Shown here: positions 41,656 through 53,599 of the stretch, piece by piece | How the letters are laid out: each line of letters begins with the position of its first letter | How positions within the stretch are numbered: the first letter of the stretch is position 1 | From: Prorocentrum cordatum | Taxonomy: Eukaryota > Sar > Dinophyceae > Prorocentrales > Prorocentraceae | Assembly (NCBI GenBank): GCA_963575745.1 | Contig: CAUYUJ010021161.1 | Coordinates: 62,001-126,000 of the forward strand | Direction of reading: 5' to 3' | Length of the DNA: 64,000 nt | Translations under genes and position numbers: made by a program | The notes under the pieces: model-generated | Told to the model about the DNA's origin: nothing | Database searches by the model: none | What the model saw: the letters and a program-made list of their open reading frames with translations, nothing else

Positions 41656-41979
41656 TTTCTCCTCCTCCTACTCCTACTCTTGCTCTTCCTATTTCTCTTC
41701 CTCTTCGTGTTCATTTTCCCCCACATGTTCCCCGAAGGCTTTCCGAACCGACTCGGGGAACACATGGCCGATAGCTTGTCAGACCTCTGACCACAACGTT
41801 CAGCCACATCGGCGTTTCCAAAAAGGCAGGGGGCGGCGGTGATTCGCCGTAGGCGTCTTCGATACCAAACAGATATCCGCCACAGTGCCCCCTGGCACGT
41901 TGAGGCGTGTAGAACCTGGGCCGGCACGGGAACGGAAAGAGCGCTTGAGGAACTTGCACGAGATGGCTCATGGCACCCT

Positions 41980-42329
41980 TCGCTCTTGGGAGCCTTGGTG
42001 TTGAGAGCTTGTTACGTCACCGCTCGCTCTTGGAAGCCCTAGTGTTCAGAGATTGTTACGTTGCCGCTCGCTCTTGGGAGCCTTGGTATTGAGAGCTTGT
42101 TACGTCACCGATCGCTCTTGGGAGTCTTGGTATTCAGAAATGATTACGTTGCCTCTCGCTCTTGGGAGCCTTGGTGTTGATAGCTTGTTACATTGCCACT
42201 CGCCCTTGGGAGCCTCGGTATTTATCATTGCTTATGTAACCGTTCGCCTTGGTGTTACGAGCTTGTCACGTCACCGCTCGCTGTTGGGAGCTTTGGTGTG
42301 AAGAGCTTTTTGCGTTACCGATCGCTCTG
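41980..42329. repeat. 44-bp tandem repeat, copy 2
   Basis: Repeat of 21655-22004 with the same unit boundaries and the same shortened unit. Confidence 0.95.
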
Positions 42330-42344
42330 TCATGTGGCGTCTCT

Positions 42345-42935
42345 GGGCCTTCTTGGGGTCCTGTGGGGGCTCTTTTAGACTGTATTGGGGCCCTCTTGGG
42401 CCGTCTTGGGGCCCTCTTGGGCCGTCTTGGGCCCTCTTGGACGCTTTTGGCCGTCTTGGCGCTCTCTTGGCGGCCTCTTGGGGCCCTCTTGGGAGCCTCT
42501 GGGGCTCTCTTGGGGCCTCTTGGGGCCCTCTCGGGCCGTTTCGGGGCCCTCTTGGGCCGTCTTGGGGCCCTCTTGGGCCGTTTTCGGGCCTTTCCGGGGG
42601 CCTCTTGGGCCGTCTTGGGGCGATCTTTGGAGCCTCTTGGGCCGTTTTCGGCTGTTTTTTGGTTCGAAAATGCGAGAACCCAAAAATCATTAAAATGCTT
42701 ATTGAAAATCAATGGTTTTTGCCTCCTGAGTGGCTGTTGGAGGTCCTCGTGGGGGCCTCTTGGGGCGTCTGGGGGGTCTCTTAAGCAGTCTTGGGGGGCA
42801 TCTTCGCTTCTCTTGGAACGCTTTTTGGCTGTCTTGGGGCCTCTTGGGCGTCTCTTGGGCCGTCGTGGAGGTATCCTAAGCCGTCTTGGGGACCTCTTGG
42901 AGGTATCTGGAGCCGTCCTGGGCCGAAAAAGCCGC
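42345..42935. repeat. Inverted GGCCCCCAAGA array, copy 2
   Basis: Repeat of 22020-22610. Confidence 0.88.
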
Positions 42936-43174
42936 CAACTTGGCCCCCGAAGGCCGTGTTAGAAAATCGCGGTCGGCCAGCCCCCCCCCCCCCCCATTTG
43001 GGCTAAAGCCTTGTGCAGAACTTCTCTCGCTGGCGCTCCTTCCGTCATGCCAAGTGCTGTCTGGTAGGGTTTCTGTCATCTTTCTAAGGGCGCCCCCCCC
43101 CTCCCGGGTCGCGCCCACCCGGGTGCATCGCCCCCTCTTTTCGAGGCTCTGTCGGCGCCAAGACACGTCCCTGG

Positions 43175-44945
43175 CGCTTTCCAAGGCGCCCAAGACGCCC
43201 AAGATCTTCCAAAACGGACCTGGGAGGCCACCAGGGCCGCCAGGATGGCCCAAGATGCCTCCATGACGGCCAAAGAGGCCCCAAAGAAGCCCCAAGAGCG
43301 CTCCAAGAGGACTCCCGAGAGGGCCCCAACACGCAAAAAGCAAAGATTTCCATTGAGATTTTCAATGGTTTTCATGTTATCGCCTTTTCGAGCTTCCGAC
43401 GCTCCAAGACGGCTCCAGGGGCCCCCAAGAGCGCCCCAAGACGTCCCGAGAGGCCCCCAAGAGGGTCCCAAGACGGCCCAAGAGGGCCTCCAAACGGCCT
43501 AAGAGGCGCCCAAGACAGCCCAATATAACTCCCAGACGGCCCTAAGAGAGGTCCAATAGAGGGAATAAGCACCGACAATTCGATCCTTGTGCCCGAAGAG
43601 GCCCCCAGGGAGCCCCAAGGGGCCTCCGAGTAGTCCCAAGAGGACCCCAAGAGGCCTTCAAGAGGCCCCCAAACAGCCTCCAAGATGCCTCAAAACTGCC
43701 TCCAACAGGCCCCCGAGAGGCTTCTCACGATAAATATCCCAACGAGCATCCAAGATGCCTCCGATGCCCTCTCGAACAATCGCCACCGAACATGCTGGAC
43801 TGGCCGGGTGGCGGACTTGCCGCAGGCAGCTGGATATTTGTACACCGTTTATATCTAAATCATGTACAAACCTGTGAGAAAGCACACCATGCTCGAACAC
43901 TCAACACTTGTCACGTTCTGGCCCAACGGAATAAACAATAAATATCAAAACATGTGAACAACTACAAAACATGCTGAATAATATCAACACACCTGAAATT
44001 ATTATATTTGGGGATCAGTGCACCGTGGAGACCGGGCAGTGCGCATCCGCTCTGCAAAAATCCCTTGCGTCCAAATGGATGCCCCCAGACGCCCGCCATC
44101 CCAACCTCCCGGGCATCGTTTCTATTGCCATCGTCACTTTCGTTGCAAAGATTGTGCTGTGTCGTAGTCTGCTCGCGCCTCGTACTACGCCAGCATAAGC
44201 AGACAAGTGATATTCTGCTCTCTCGGCAGAATGCATGATATCCGCCGACCCCCGCTTGCCGGGGGTGAAAAGGCGTGTGGGATTATTGGCTGTCCCCCTC
44301 CCCCTCTCCCCCTCCCCAAGAGCCCCAAATCCAGTTAAAGCCGCCCCCTCGTGGGGGTACAAGCTCTCCAACGCGCCTCCGGAGCCTCCGGAACCTCCAA
44401 AAAGCCCCAAGAGGGTCCAAACAGAGCGCCAAGATAATCCAAGACAGCGTCGAGACGGCCCAGGGGAGCCCGACGACGGTCCAGTGTGGCTTGGAGACGG
44501 CCCACAAGGCCCCCGAGACGGCCCAAGAGTGCTCCCAGACAATCGCCGAGAGAGCCCCGAGAAGGGAAAATCTTCCCATTTCAGTCGGAAAACGTACATT
44601 TTTAGCAAACTCGCCTTTTTCGTCTTGACAGCGTCCAAGACGGCCCAAGGGGCCCCCAAGATCGTCCCAAGACGGCCCATGCGGCCCCAAGACGGCCCCA
44701 GGACGGCCCAAGAGGGCCCCAAGACGGCCCCAGGGCCCCCCAAGACGGCCCAAGGGAGCCCCAAGAGAGCCCCAAGAAGGGCCCAAGATGGGAAACACCG
44801 AACTGACATTTCGACCCTTTCCCCCGCAGATGGCCCCAGGAGCCCCGCACAAGCCCCCGACGCGCCCCCAAAAGGCCCCAAGAGGCCTCCAAGAGGCTCC
44901 CATGAGAGGCATCCCAAGAGCCCCTCATATGCATCCAAGAGGCTC
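43175..44945. repeat. GGCCCCCAAGA arrays and 70-bp repeat pair, copy 2
   Basis: Repeat of 22850-24620, including the non-array region in its middle and the first member of the diverged 70-bp pair; the second member lies at 45082-45151. Confidence 0.85.
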
Positions 44946-45347
44946 CTGACCCATTGGATAGCTTCCACGATCGTCGCGAGCTCTCACTCCTTCAGGGGGT
45001 CGGCGGAATGGCGAAAGCCACTTGAATAAGGGAAACCATTCAACAACTACCGTTGAAGAACACTCTATGTCTGCTTGCAAACGCGCCGCGTACTACACCG
45101 GCATATGAAGACTAGTGCAAATTCTGCACACTAGGCAGAATACACGACACAAGTGCAATCTGTCAAACTGCCATGTGCACACAAAACCCAAATTCCTGCA
45201 CAATCCTATGCACACAGCCCCACCCACCATGCCGCTGGCATGTCAGGTGGATGATTCGGTCTTGATACTTGAGGTCCAAACCCAAACAACCTTGCCACAT
45301 CTTGCAACTCCTTCACACTGCGCCCGTCTCAGGCGAAACACCATGAT

Positions 45348-46292
45348 CTACACTTCTTTAACCAGCAAGCCGTAGGGCCTCACATCCTTGGGGTCCACCG
45401 TCCACTCCTGATTGATTCCAGATCCATCTGGGTATCCTTCGTTGATGATGGAGCCAGGCCGCACGGCCACTTGCAGCATGTACGAGAAAGCCTTTGGCCC
45501 ACTGGTGGTCTGAAGCTGAATCTTTGCGCAATAATGCGCCTCTGAATACTGGGATTTTGGAGTGACATATACGCCTGCACCCAACTTACCACCAGCGCTT
45601 GCACGGAAACCACCGTCGACAATCTTTTTGGGTGCGCTAGGATCGTTTGACCTGCCCGTGCTATGGAATGCTCGATACCAATTACCTGCGTCCTGGAACG
45701 GGTGCAACCATGTGTCCCCCGTGTATTTTCCAAGGACTTTGAAGCCATAACGGGTCCAACCGCATGGCTGGAAGTACGTGCGCTGCTTGCCTGGTGGGCC
45801 CACCTGATGTGTGCTCGAGAACTCATGGCTGCTCTTGTTGCCCTTCTCGTCCATATCGTCCAAATTAAAGTGGAGTGCCAGCACCGCCGGCGACACCTTG
45901 AGAGCAACGAACGTGTCGAACTGATTCCGGAGCTTCCCAGTGACATCAGCCTGCAAGATGCGCTCCTTCTCTTTGAGCGTCAGGTCGGAGACCGTGTACT
46001 TCAGATGAATACTGCCACTCTCTATGGCTGTGACGTTGACCTTGCTCACATCCACACCAAGGCTGGACGCAATCCGATCTCTGGCGCCATCTATGAAATC
46101 GCGCTTGGCGCGGGTGTCCGAGCGCAACTCTTCTATGGATGAGGACCGGCACCAACTCGGGGGAGAGGACAACTTGAGATCCCAATCTTCTTCTTCCTCC
46201 GGAACTCCCTGCGCGAGCGAGTGCAGTACATGCAGCGCGCTGCCATTCGTACTGCCATGCCGCCCAAAGCTCACAGGCCGGTTGCCCGCCAT
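45348..46292 (-). CDS. ADP-ribosyltransferase-fold protein, copy 2
   Basis: Identical in sequence to 25023-25967, with the same H210-x-T, Y242 and E296 positions. The absence of even synonymous change argues that this is the same gene assembled twice rather than a paralogue. Confidence 0.7.
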   Translation of the reverse strand: MAGNRPVSFGRHGSTNGSALHVLHSLAQGVPEEEEDWDLKLSSPPSWCRSSSIEELRSDTRAKRDFIDGARDRIASSLGVDVSKVNVTAIESGSIHLKYTVSDLTLKEKERILQADVTGKLRNQFDTFVALKVSPAVLALHFNLDDMDEKGNKSSHEFSSTHQVGPPGKQRTYFQPCGWTRYGFKVLGKYTGDTWLHPFQDAGNWYRAFHSTGRSNDPSAPKKIVDGGFRASAGGKLGAGVYVTPKSQYSEAHYCAKIQLQTTSGPKAFSYMLQVAVRPGSIINEGYPDGSGINQEWTVDPKDVRPYGLLVKEV

Positions 46293-46452
46293 GGCCTTTT
46301 TTTTGTTTGCTCTTCATGTTTAACTATTTTCATTGTGTTATCTCAGTTTTTACTAACTAATCCCCCGCATTCTAAGTGGGGGCTCTGCTTTCTCTGGACA
46401 CCCCCGCGCAGGAGAACACCTCATCCTGTCTCTCCTCCCCATTTCCTTTCAA

Positions 46453-46885
46453 CTTCATCATCACCAACAACAACAATCCCATTACCATCACCACCACTGG
46501 CCATAAGCATCATCGTCATTAGCATCATGATCACCGCTGCCATCATCATCTCTATCACCTTCACCAGCAGCATATCATTACCGTCATCCTCATCACCATT
46601 GCCATCACCACCATCGCCACCATCACCATTACCATCATCATCAGCATCCGCATCATCAGCATCATCAAGATCATCATTGTCATCACCATCCACCATCATT
46701 CAACATCATCGTCGTCGTCATCGCCAACACCAACATCACCATCAACAACGTCATCCTCAACATCCGTAATAATCTTCCGTATGGTCGTCGTCATCATCAT
46801 CGATGTCGCCATATCATCGTCGTAATCGCCTTCGACATCGTCAGCATCACCATCACCATCACCATCATCACCACGATGCCTGAGT
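46453..46885. repeat. (CAT/ATC)n repeat, copy 2
   Basis: Repeat of 26128-26560. Confidence 0.9.
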
Positions 46886-46896
46886 ATGGAGGACAT

Positions 46897-47698
46897 CTCG
46901 AGCGGGAGCCCCTCCCTGTGGAATCCCCACCTCCATGTTCGAATCCGAGCGGGATATCCGGAACCTGTAACTGTCGTCACGCTTGGGCTCCTGAGGCCTG
47001 ATTCTAAAAAAGGAAACGTCGAGCGGGAGCCTCGTCTGCGAGTGAATCGCGAGGACCTCTCGAGCGGGAGGCCCTCCCTACGGGGTCACCACCTCCCTAT
47101 TCGAACCCGAGCGGGGTATCCGAAACCTGTAACTGTCGTCACGCTTGGGCTCCTGAGGCTTGAATCTTCAGGACGTCTCGAGCGGAAGCCCCGTCGGTGA
47201 GTGAATCGCGAGAAACTCTCGAGCGGGAGCCCAGCCCTGCGGGGCCCCCACCTCCATGTTCGAATCCGAACGGGGTATCCGAACCCTGTAACACTCGTCA
47301 CTTTGGGCTCCTGAACCGAAAGGAAATATCGAGCGGGAGCCTCGTCTGTGAGTGAATCGCGAGGAACTCTCGAGCGGGAGCCCCCCCCTACGGGGTCCCC
47401 ACCTCCACGTTCGAATCCGAGCGGTTTATCCGAAGCCTGTGACTGCCGTAACTTGTGGGCTCCTGGTGCCTGAACCTGAAGGATATCTCGAGCGGGGGCC
47501 CCGTCTGTGACTGAATCGCGAGGACCTCTCGAGCGGGGGGCCCTCCCTACGGGGTCACCACCTCCCTGTTCGAACCCGAGCGGGGTATCCGAACCCTGTA
47601 ACTGTCGTCACTTTTGGGCTCCTACGGCCTGAAACTAAAGGAAGGCTCGAGCGGGAACCTTGTAAGTGAATCTCGAGGAACTCTTGAGCGGGAGCCAC
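46897..47698. repeat. 151-162-bp tandem repeat, copy 2
   Basis: Repeat of 26572-27373, with the same GTTCGAATCC boxes. Confidence 0.85.
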
Positions 47699-47732
47699 CT
47701 CCCAAGCAAACTAAACGGATTCTCATGTGGGG

Positions 47733-48275
47733 TCACACCGTCAGAGTAATCTGTTTGTTTGGATTGCCCGCCATAGCCTTGAGGATATGCGGCAAGATTG
47801 CTCGATCGGCCTCGTTGGATGGCTCTTGGGACAACACATGCTGAGTGAACGACATTGCAGACTTGAACTCCGCCTGCACACTTTGCAAATCGCGTGCCTG
47901 TCCCCATTGCGAGCGACTCAGCAAATCCATGCCTGCATGCTCGTCACGATCCGTCCAGGCGCGTCCGCAGCGCGCGCACCGACCGGGCTGGCCCTTGTAT
48001 TCCCAATGGCGCTCCATAATCCCCACCGCCACCGTACCCGTCAGGATGCTGCCCACTCCCCAGAAGGGAAGGCCGACAGCAGCAGAGGCGACGAGCTTCA
48101 CCTTTGCTTCAGCATGGCACTCGCGGCAAAGAAAATGTTCGCCCCAGCACGGCATGAGGTGGCCTCTCGTCGAGAAGGGCTGCCAACGGAAGAGGCCTCT
48201 CGTCGAAGTGGCTTGAGCCAAGGTCGCTGCGGCTCGCGGGCATCCCGAGTCTGGGACGATGCTGGCTTTTTTCAT
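47733..48275 (-). CDS. Small Cys-rich membrane-like protein, copy 2
   Basis: Identical to 27408-27950. See that entry for motifs; the Cys pairs and hydrophobic segment are unchanged. Confidence 0.53.
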   Translation of the reverse strand: MKKASIVPDSGCPRAAATLAQATSTRGLFRWQPFSTRGHLMPCWGEHFLCRECHAEAKVKLVASAAVGLPFWGVGSILTGTVAVGIMERHWEYKGQPGRCARCGRAWTDRDEHAGMDLLSRSQWGQARDLQSVQAEFKSAMSFTQHVLSQEPSNEADRAILPHILKAMAGNPNKQITLTV

Positions 48276-48443
48276 GTTCTTTACATGTTCTCATTGTTTC
48301 CCCTCACGACTTAATTTCCGGGGGCGAGTGCTCAAGAAGTGAACGCTACAGTGGAGCACCGGGGGCTGACATACGCCAGGGCCACGCGTATCTTTTCTGT
48401 GAGGTTTGGGGGCCCTGGGACGCGTTCTATCAGCTGCGCGCAG

Positions 48444-48445
<2 letters not shown>

Positions 48446-48474
<29 letters not shown>

Positions 48475-48525
48475 CGACGATAACGACGACGACGACGATG
48501 AAGATGACGACGACGACGATAGCGG

Positions 48526-48592
<67 letters not shown>
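48446..48592. repeat. (GAT)n microsatellite, copy 2
   Basis: One trinucleotide shorter than 28121-28270. Confidence 0.97.
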
Positions 48593-48593
<1 letters not shown>

Positions 48594-48833
48594 CCGTGGC
48601 CGATGCCGATGGCATGGCCATGACGATGACGACGACGACAATGCTGATGCTGATGCTGGTGGGCTATCGTGATTACGATGATGATGGTGATGATGAAGGT
48701 GATAAAGAGGATGATTATGATGATGATAATGCTGATGCTACTGGTTATGAAGATTATATATGGTGATGACCGGGTACTGGCCTTCGGGTCGGGGAGCTGG
48801 GCTCATCCACGCCGTGTTACATTCCATGCACAG

Positions 48834-49049
48834 GCGCTGGGGCCCCTCGAGGCCACCAGCCAGACGTGCGTTTGCCGCTACCCACCCTGCTGCCTGAGGC
48901 AAGCAGGGCCGATGGCAGCATCCGCCGCGAAGACCCCCGACGGCCAGAGGGCACCGGGCCCGCGGCGGCGTGCCAGGGCCTCCCAAGGCCCAGGCCAGCG
49001 CCGCCAAGAATTCCGAGCCGAATCCACCCGACGAGGAAGGCGCCCGCAG
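48834..49049 (+). CDS. Possible internal exon, copy 2
   Basis: Repeat of 28512-28727, with the same splice-like borders. Confidence 0.2.
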
Positions 49050-49054
49050 GTAAG

Positions 49055-49133
49055 ATTATAATGATGACGATGATGACGGCGGTGGCGGTGATAGTGGTGA
49101 TGATGCTGATGGTGGTGGTGGCAGTGGTGGTTG

Positions 49134-49181
<48 letters not shown>

Positions 49182-49422
49182 CGACGATGACGACAACGAC
49201 GATGGTGTTGATGATGATGATGATGTAAAATGACGGAAGTGATGATTCTGTTGGTAACGGTGATAACGACGGTCATGATGACGGTGATGGTGATGGTCAT
49301 GGTGGTGGTGGCTGCAATGATGAACATTAGAATGGCGACAATTGCGATGATACTGAAAATAAGGATGACCATGAACTTGATAACGAAGATGTTGTTGATG
49401 ATGGTGACGATGACGTGGAAGG
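49055..49422. repeat. (GAT)n and related repeat, copy 2
   Basis: Repeat of 28733-29100. Confidence 0.92.
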
Positions 49423-49571
49423 TGATCTACCACCGTGCCTTGGCACATTGAGGCGTGGAATAATGCCAAGGGCTGCCTGGCAGGGTTTCTGTAGTCTTCT
49501 AAGGGATCCCCCCACCTCACTTCGTTGACTGCATCGCCCCTTTTCCCGGGGATGGCGCCTCCCTGGAGCTC

Positions 49572-50407
49572 GCCAAGGCTTCCATGACGGCCCAGGAAGC
49601 CCACCCAGGCCGCCAAGATGGCTCCAGGACGGCCCAAGATTGCCTCCAGACGGCCCAAGAGGCCTCCAAGAGCCCTCCCAAGAGGACCCCAAGAGGCAAC
49701 ATTCATAGATTTTCATTGTGTGTTTGAAAGGTTTTGGCGTTCTCGCCTTTTCGGGTTCCCGACGCTCCAAGACGACACAAGGGGCCCCCAAGATCGCCCC
49801 GAGACGGCCCAAGAGGCCTCCAAGAGGCCCCCAAACGACCCAAGAGGCCTCCAAGACGGCCCAAGAGGCCCCCAAGACGGCTCCAAGAGGAGACCCAGAC
49901 GGGGGACCCGAACGCACATTTCGAGCCCTCGGCCCCGAGAGGCCCTCAGAAAGCCCCGAAAAGCCCCCAATAAGCCCTCCCAAAATCGCTAGGAGGCCCA
50001 AAACTGCCCTCCGGAGGCCCCCGAGAGCGCTCCGAAGAGACCCCAAGGAGCACCCCTGAAGACTATGACCCCAAGGAGCATCCCTGAAGAGACAGCTTTC
50101 GAGCATAGCCTGAGGCCAGGGGGGACTGGGACGGAAGGGGAGGGGACGGAAAGGAAGGGAGAGGAGGGGAAGGGCGGGGCAGGGGAGGGGAAGGGAGGAA
50201 TGGAAGGAAAGCGGAGGGAAAGAGAGGGAGACAAACGGGGTGGGAGCGGAGGGATGAGACGGAAGGGGACAGGAACAGAGGAGAGGGAGAGGAGAGCATG
50301 GGACGGAAGGAGACATGATGGAAAGGGAGGGAAGAGGAGGGGAGGGAAGAGGGGAGAGGGGCGGAAGGTGAGGGATGAAGGGAAGGAGGCGGGAACGGGA
50401 AAAGAAA
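49572..50407. repeat. GGCCCCCAAGA array and purine tract, copy 2
   Basis: Repeat of 29250-29760 followed by the G/A tract of 29795-30085. Confidence 0.88.
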
Positions 50408-50673
50408 CACTCCACTTCCTCCTCTTGACGGGGTTGGCCGCGAGGTGTCAGAGGGTCCATTTTGGCCCAAGATCATTCCAAGATCGTCCCAGATAGTCCA
50501 AGTCGGCCTTCAAGATCACGCAAGATGGTCCGATTCGGTTCATTATGGATTTCAGCATGCCTCCAAGTGGCCCCAAGAGAGCGCCAAGATGGCCCGAAGT
50601 GGCCACGAAGCCTCCCAAGAATGCCACCGAAGCTCGAGGCTTATCAGTGATGTTTGCCTTCTCGCCTTTTCGC

Positions 50674-51258
50674 CTACGATGGGCTTTGAGACCTCAAGGC
50701 GTCCCCAAAATCGCTACACCCATCCCTCGGATTGCTTTGCTCCGTTACTCTTTCGCGAACCCTTAAGGAACCTTCTCTTTGAACTCGTACATGGAGATCT
50801 TGATTGGAGTCCCTCTTTCTTTGAGCTCGTCGCTTGTCCAAAGTTCTCAGCTTTTCGTGGGAATTTTGCAACGGTGCGTATACATATGCCTTTCGGCAGT
50901 TTGCGTCCGCCGGGCACTGAGCATGCTTGGTGAACTCGAGTCCGTATGCCATGAGCTCGCCATCGGTACATGGCATGCGCGACAGTTGCCAGCATCTCGA
51001 GCACAACAGTGTCCGGGTGCTCTGTGAGCTGGTGCTATAATTTGGCGCTTGTAGTACAGTTTGCCACGTCACACTCTCCCATGTGGAGGCTCGACGTTGG
51101 TCGCGCCGGCCGCGCCGGCAACAGTCCGGACAAGTCGGGCGCGCGCGCGCCGCGCGGGGCGCCGCCAGCAGTGTGATTGCGTTGGCCGCGGCGCTCCAAC
51201 GCAGAAAAATATGTGTACCACCCTCTGGAAGCACGCCCAGGTTGGCAGGGAAAACCAT
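50674..51258 (-). CDS. Possible Cys-rich coding segment, copy 2
   Basis: Repeat of 30352-30936. Confidence 0.22.
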   Translation of the reverse strand: MVFPANLGVLPEGGTHIFLRWSAAANAITLLAAPRAARARPTCPDCCRRGRRDQRRASTWESVTWQTVLQAPNYSTSSQSTRTLLCSRCWQLSRMPCTDGELMAYGLEFTKHAQCPADANCRKAYVYAPLQNSHEKLRTLDKRRAQRKRDSNQDLHVRVQREGSLRVRERVTEQSNPRDGCSDFGDALRSQSPS

Positions 51259-52116
51259 TGTATGTGCGCCGAGCGTTTGTTTGTACAAGGAGGGGAACCC
51301 GTGAGGAAGGGAGAATGGAGAAGGAGCAAGGAAGACGAAGGAAGACGGAAGATGAAAGTAGGCAGGAGCCCCAAGTCCCAGCTGGGTTTGCACTTGCCGG
51401 TGGGACTGGGGGCTAGGAGGAGGAGGAGGAGGCCATGGACTCTGCTTGTCTCCTCCTCTTCCTCCTGGGTGTTTTCCCCTACTATGCTTGCCTGTAATGC
51501 GTTCCTACTTCTTTTGTGCAAGAGGCCCAGTAGCTCTGGCGATCTCCAGTGGGCAAATCATGATCCCGCACGTGCGTGGATATGGCGAATGCGTGCGACC
51601 TGCGATCCGTACGGACTTCACAGAGGAAGTAATCGACCCCATGCCCTGGAATCATGATCTGCCATTGCCGTCGACGTTGCACTTGCGTGCCATTTTGGTC
51701 GAAGGTTTTGCCTTTGAGCAGGCTTTTGTAAAAACGTTTCCCCGCCACATCCCGCCCAGTGTCCCTGCAGGACTTGGTTGATGTATGATATATTGCTCCC
51801 TGGAAGGAGGCCATGCGACCTTGTCCAGCCCTCCATATGGGCATGGACCTGTCGGGGTGGGCCCTCCCACCTGTGTTCCTACATGTGGCGGAATTTCCGG
51901 TCTGCCAGGAGGTTCGTTGGGTATCCGCAAATGGGTGGAAGCCGTCCTAGTCGAAGTGTGTTCGTGGAGGGGCGGATCGCCCATCGTTGAGAGGTGGCAA
52001 ACAATGGTCACATGTTTTCTCCGATTTTTCCTTTTGATCTTGTGTACAGGTTTTGTGTGTCCGGCAGGGGCGACAAGCGAGGGGGGCCATGAGGTTTGTC
52101 GGGGCCAGCACTCCCA

Positions 52117-52118
<2 letters not shown>

Positions 52119-52150
<32 letters not shown>
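52119..52150. repeat. (AT)n microsatellite, copy 2
   Basis: Repeat of 31797-31828 with the same length. Confidence 0.97.
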
Positions 52151-52152
<2 letters not shown>

Positions 52153-52672
52153 ACGTCTACTCGTTGTAGTCTGTAGGTTTGGGAGGAACAGATCGCGTAA
52201 ACCACTTTCGCCAAGGTTGGTGAGACTTTGAGACCATCCCAATGCGCTGGCGGCAACCTTGCCAATGCCTCTCCGGGATCCTTCCGGTCCCCCCAGGGTA
52301 CCCGGGGAAAACTATACTTTTGTGCAACATACTGGCTGGCACGGCGCTTCCTCGAAATACTGAGGGCGGCGCACTACGGAGAATCTAAGACTCACTTGCC
52401 CCTCGTGCTGGGGGTCGTGAGGTTCCACGCAACAGGTCGAATCCCCACCCCTGCTCACTCCCCACTTGACGGACTGATCTTGACCCTCCAGCAGCGCTGA
52501 CCTCCTGAACATAATCGTACAGTATATACCTCTCTTACGGACATTTCTTTGTCATCTACAATTATTTTCGGGGCGATTTGGTTGAGGCGGTCGGCATTGA
52601 CAGGGGTAAACCTATCTGGACAAGAACGGGAAGCGCCGCTTCTCTGAGTTTGCGCGCGCGCATAGATTTGCA

Positions 52673-52712
52673 CTAGAACCACGCGCGCGCTTCGCGCGCG
52701 CTTAGGTTCTAG
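52673..52712. repeat. Strong GC hairpin
   Basis: CTAGAACC at 52673-52680 pairs with GGTTCTAG at 52705-52712, and CGCGCGCG at 52682-52689 pairs with CGCGCGCG at 52693-52700, leaving a 3-nt loop and small internal bulges. It lies in unique sequence just beyond the duplicated block. No gene is seen between 52495 and 53340. Confidence 0.75.
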
Positions 52713-53097
52713 CTAGGATCGTCACCGTCGTCATCATGAACATCACCATCGCCATCACTCCCCCCGCCAGGGCTAATGTACATCGTTTCTGGATGCTTCT
52801 GGCCGGAATACGAAAGGAGTTTCTGTAGTTAGAGTCTCTGGGGGAAGTCGCGGGGAAGCTTTTGTTGTATTTGGTGTTGCGTCGCCAGGAGGTCTGGGCT
52901 CCCTCCTCCTCGTGTTCCTACCTCCTCTCTGGACGTCCGATGTCGTGATGCTTTCTGTGCGCGGCCCCTGGACCTCTCGACGACTTCCTGGGGATGTGTT
53001 TTTTTTTCATCCTGAGTCGTTTTCTGACGGTCCCGGGACCCTGCGAGGGGCCCCGGAGGCCGAAAATTGACCGAAACCGCCGTCGTGATTTTTCCAA

Positions 53098-53147
53098 GAC
53101 GTCGGAGGTCCAGGTCGTGCTTCCCGCCTCCCCAGACCTCCGACGTC
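53098..53147. repeat. 13-bp perfect inverted repeat
   Basis: GACGTCGGAGGTC at 53098-53110 and its complement at 53135-53147 are separated by 24 nt. GACGTC-like words recur nearby (52932, 53310), so a dispersed motif family may be present. Confidence 0.75.
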
Positions 53148-53340
53148 GTAATTCTTGCGACCTCGGGCCCAGGAATCGATTGGGAAAACGCACATGGGAA
53201 GGCAAGAAATGATGGACCCATCATTTCGTACCTGTGCCTTGATCAGTGGGACGGGCTTCGCACCGCCGCACATCACAAGACACGCTCGAGCGAATCCAGC
53301 CGTGGCGACGTCGGGGACTGCAGAAGGTCGCAAGGACACG

Positions 53341-53530
53341 GAATATGAAAGGAAGAAAGAGAAAGAGAGAGAGAAAGAGAGGGAGAGAGAGAGAGAGACA
53401 GACAGACAGAGAGCGAAGAAGAGAGAGAGAGAGAAAAACAAAAAAAAAAAAAGAGATGGAGAGAGAGAGAGAGAAGAAGACAGAGAGAGAGAGAGAGATA
53501 GAGAGGCAGAGAGAGGAAATGGAGAGGAGG
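53341..53530. repeat. (GA)n-rich purine repeat
   Basis: GAGAGA with GACAGACAGA and A-run interruptions. Confidence 0.93.
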
Positions 53531-53599
53531 CGAGCTTGAGTCAACGAAAGTCGCAGGGAAGGGGGCAGGGGAAAGAAGGCCAGAGAGCGCTGAAGGATA

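Larger units (their letters stand above)
32273..52494. repeat. 20.2-kb duplicated segment, copy 2 (probable false duplication)
   Basis: Matches 11948-32172 from its first base after the gap to 52494, after which sequence is unique. All features inside repeat those of copy 1. Confidence 0.97.
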
